From the NCBI GenBank assembly GCA_035515075.1, contig DATJBZ010000021.1:1-7605 (forward strand): 7,605 bases of DNA, given 5' to 3'. The translations under genes and the position numbers were made by a program. Positions 6,329 to 7,605 of the stretch are shown piece after piece. A model generated the notes under the pieces. That model did no database searches. It was not told the origin of the DNA and saw nothing but the letters and a program-made list of their open reading frames with translations. Position 1 is the first letter of the stretch. Each line of letters begins with the position of its first letter. Origin of the DNA: Moheibacter sp035515075 (GTDB taxonomy: Bacteria; Bacteroidota; Bacteroidia; Flavobacteriales; Weeksellaceae).

Positions 6329-6517
6329 GTGATTGTTTTTGTCTTAAGTTCATGTGAAAAAGAACAAAAAAATGTGGAAAGTCCAACCATGGAGATGGAG
6401 ACGGAAACAGAAATGTTGGAACCAAACATCCTACCCGACTCGATTGATGCTTCAGAAGCTGATTCTATTGAATACGATAGTGTGAGATCAGAACAAGTTC
6501 CACCGATTAGAAGATAA
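6329..6517 (+). CDS. Tiny acidic lipoprotein, start region broken
   Basis: The frame ending at TAA 6515-6517 has its only intact start at GTG 6329, giving 62 residues: a short hydrophobic lead, a lipobox LSSC (Cys at residue 9), then an acidic low-complexity tail rich in Met, Glu and Thr (MEMETETEMLEP) and ending VPPIRR. As called, the leader is too short and lacks a basic n-region. The same frame upstream reads LFLSAFCVIVFVLSSC, a good lipoprotein signal, but it is cut from ATGs at 6275 and 6281 by TGA at 6287-6289. The ATG at 6286 in the next frame gives MIKIRPS and would join as MIKIRPSLFLSAFCVIVF if one base of the CCC-TTTTT run at 6306-6313 were removed. It is thus either a lipoprotein gene with a one-base error or mutation, or a decaying gene. 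Function unknown; no neighbour link. Confidence 0.5.
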   Translation: MIVFVLSSCEKEQKNVESPTMEMETETEMLEPNILPDSIDASEADSIEYDSVRSEQVPPIRR

Positions 6518-6555
6518 TAAAAACCGAAGTAAATATTTTCAATTCTGCACTACCT

Positions 6556-6563
6556 TATCTTTG
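6556..6563 (+). promoter_or_regulatory. Bacteroidota -7 promoter element with no obvious gene behind it
   Basis: TATCTTTG is an exact TAnnTTTG element on the plus strand, in the gap between the lipoprotein gene and the convergent TPR gene. No plus-strand protein gene follows it. It is followed by the 12-base palindrome GTGAAATTTCAC (6580-6591) and GAAGGAAAGTC (6592-6602), which resembles the conserved GAGGAAAGTCC of bacterial RNase P RNA. It may drive a short RNA, may be a leftover of one, or may be chance in AT-rich DNA. Confidence 0.35.
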
Positions 6564-6627
6564 CAGGCTATGAAACTATGTGAAATTTCACGAAGGAAAG
6601 TCGAGAAAAATAGAACGGTTTTCAATT

Positions 6628-7605
6628 CTAACTGTCTTTGGATGAATCATTTTCAGAGTTTTCGTTTGACTCTTCAGGTTTAGGTTTTGCAATTTCATTT
6701 TCCGCAACATCGGAATTTTCGAAATCCTTGGTTTCAACTGTAACTTCTTCTTTTTTGATGAAAGTATGCTCATAGTTTGTAGCCAATTGTTTTGTAAACC
6801 ATCGCTCAATTTTATGATGTGCAGGAACAATCAATGCAGCAACACACACAAAAATCACAATTTCAATGGCAGGTGAATGATTGGTTAATTCAGCGACGAA
6901 AGGATGCATAAACAGTGTGATGTATTCAAATAACAACAACAAAGACAAAACACCACAAAATTGAATCAATTTTCGGTGTACTTTACGTCTGCTGATGAAT
7001 ATACTAAAGAAAAATAAAATGGGAATCAAAATTCCAATCGCTAAAAGTTGAAGTCTTTGACCATTTTCTTCCTTTTCTTTTTGAATCATAGCCGCACGTT
7101 TTTGCTGACGGATTCGCTCTTGCATGCTCATACTTTCCAATTGTTTGATTTTTTCAATGCTATGAATAGAATCGTTGAGCGTAATCATGGTGGTTTGATA
7201 GAAAAGTGCACTGTCATATTTTTCATTCTTCCTATAATAATCAGAAAGAAACTTACTGGATGCTAACGCATTGTTAAGCAATCCACTCCGATAGGATATG
7301 TTGTAAGATTGTCGCGCAAAATGCAAAGCAGAATCTTGCTTTTCCAACGCTAAATAAGAACGAGCCAGACCAATATACCCTTCGGTTAGGGTCTGATTAT
7401 CCTTTTCTTCAATCATAAACGGTTCACTTTTTTTATAATTCAAAACGGCTAATTCGTACTTTTTTAATTTATAGTAAATATTTCCAAGGTTGTTGAAAGC
7501 AGTTCCAACTAAAAGATTATTCTCCAGCAATTTAGAAAATTCAAGTGCTTGATTGGTATAATTCAACGCTTCGGGCAAGCGATCTGCTTTCCCAAAAATA
7601 TTCCC
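6628..7605 (-). CDS. TPR-repeat membrane protein with acidic tail (5' end outside window)
   Basis: The frame is open from the window edge to a TAG stop at 6628-6630 (325 residues seen); a TTG at 7578 is an internal codon, since residues before it (GNIFGKADR) continue the repeat. Visible residues 1-146 are TPR units, clearest at 33-66 (FNNLGNIYYKLKKYELAVLNYKKSE) and then about 73-105 and 113-146 (KNEKYDSALFYQTT). A charged coiled coil covers about 147-183 (QERIRQQKRAAMIQKEKEE). Three membrane segments follow at 184-205, 212-234 and 246-264, with HHKIERWF after the last, and the protein ends in a 45-residue Glu/Asn/Ser-rich tail. TPR and coiled coil in front of a membrane segment resemble Bacteroidota sensor proteins, but there is no kinase or DNA-binding domain here. 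It probably holds protein partners at the inner membrane; its role is unknown. Confidence 0.85.
   Translation of the reverse strand, partial: GNIFGKADRLPEALNYTNQALEFSKLLENNLLVGTAFNNLGNIYYKLKKYELAVLNYKKSEPFMIEEKDNQTLTEGYIGLARSYLALEKQDSALHFARQSYNISYRSGLLNNALASSKFLSDYYRKNEKYDSALFYQTTMITLNDSIHSIEKIKQLESMSMQERIRQQKRAAMIQKEKEENGQRLQLLAIGILIPILFFFSIFISRRKVHRKLIQFCGVLSLLLLFEYITLFMHPFVAELTNHSPAIEIVIFVCVAALIVPAHHKIERWFTKQLATNYEHTFIKKEEVTVETKDFENSDVAENEIAKPKPEESNENSENDSSKDS

Noticed and set aside
6588..6830. Minus-strand 80-codon frame overlapping the TPR gene 3' end
   Set aside because: It lies in another frame of the acidic tail of a well-supported gene and has a Lys/Leu-rich composition with no recognisable domain.
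7576..7578. TTG at 7576-7578 as start of the TPR gene
   Set aside because: The frame stays open to the window edge and the residues before it continue the TPR pattern, so the gene is simply cut by the window.

Overview
The window looks like chromosomal DNA from a member of the Bacteroidota, most likely a flavobacterium. The evidence is AT-rich intergenic DNA with almost no Shine-Dalgarno sequences, two exact copies of the Bacteroidota -7 promoter element TAnnTTTG, a secreted protein with a type IX secretion (T9SS) C-terminal sorting domain, and Bacteroidota-style Gre-factor and MCE proteins. I saw no insertion sequence, tRNA, rRNA, CRISPR array, phage gene or attachment site.

Layout. The 3' end of an unrecognised gene (1-141, +) is followed by a GreA/GreB-family transcription elongation factor with a GTG start (294-794, +). 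A perfect 12-bp inverted repeat lies just behind it. Next is a small conserved-looking membrane protein (1047-1439, +) whose N-terminus appears cut off by a one-base frame break. Facing it is a compact minus-strand operon encoding the core of a phospholipid transporter: mlaE permease, mlaF ATPase and mlaD substrate-binding MCE protein (transcribed 4026 to 1488). It has an exact TAnnTTTG element 17 bases before mlaE. On the plus strand follow a class I SAM-dependent methyltransferase (4265-4870) and a secreted alpha/beta hydrolase of the PETase/cutinase type with a T9SS anchor (4956-6053). An imperfect 14-bp inverted repeat follows, then a tiny lipoprotein gene whose start region is broken (coding frame to 6517). 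A short stretch after it holds a second TAnnTTTG element, a palindrome and a fragment resembling the start of RNase P RNA. The window ends inside a minus-strand gene for a TPR membrane protein (6628 to beyond 7605).

How the genes relate. The three mla genes are the only clear functional unit: permease, ATPase and MCE protein of one ABC machine moving lipids between inner and outer membrane. The other genes look like independent housekeeping or accessory genes.

Most notable item. The hydrolase at 4956-6053 has the catalytic Ser-Asp-His, a Trp next to the catalytic Ser, a Ser after the catalytic His and the longer His-to-Trp loop found in Ideonella PETase. It lacks both cysteines of the PETase active-site disulfide, has Phe and Tyr at two substrate-contact positions, and is built for export through T9SS. 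Polyester cleavage is a hypothesis from residues, not shown. A second point of interest is an exact 48-residue periodicity of a short motif in the MlaD C-terminal region. A third is that two small genes in the same window both appear broken by single-base events near their starts, which could be sequencing error or real decay.
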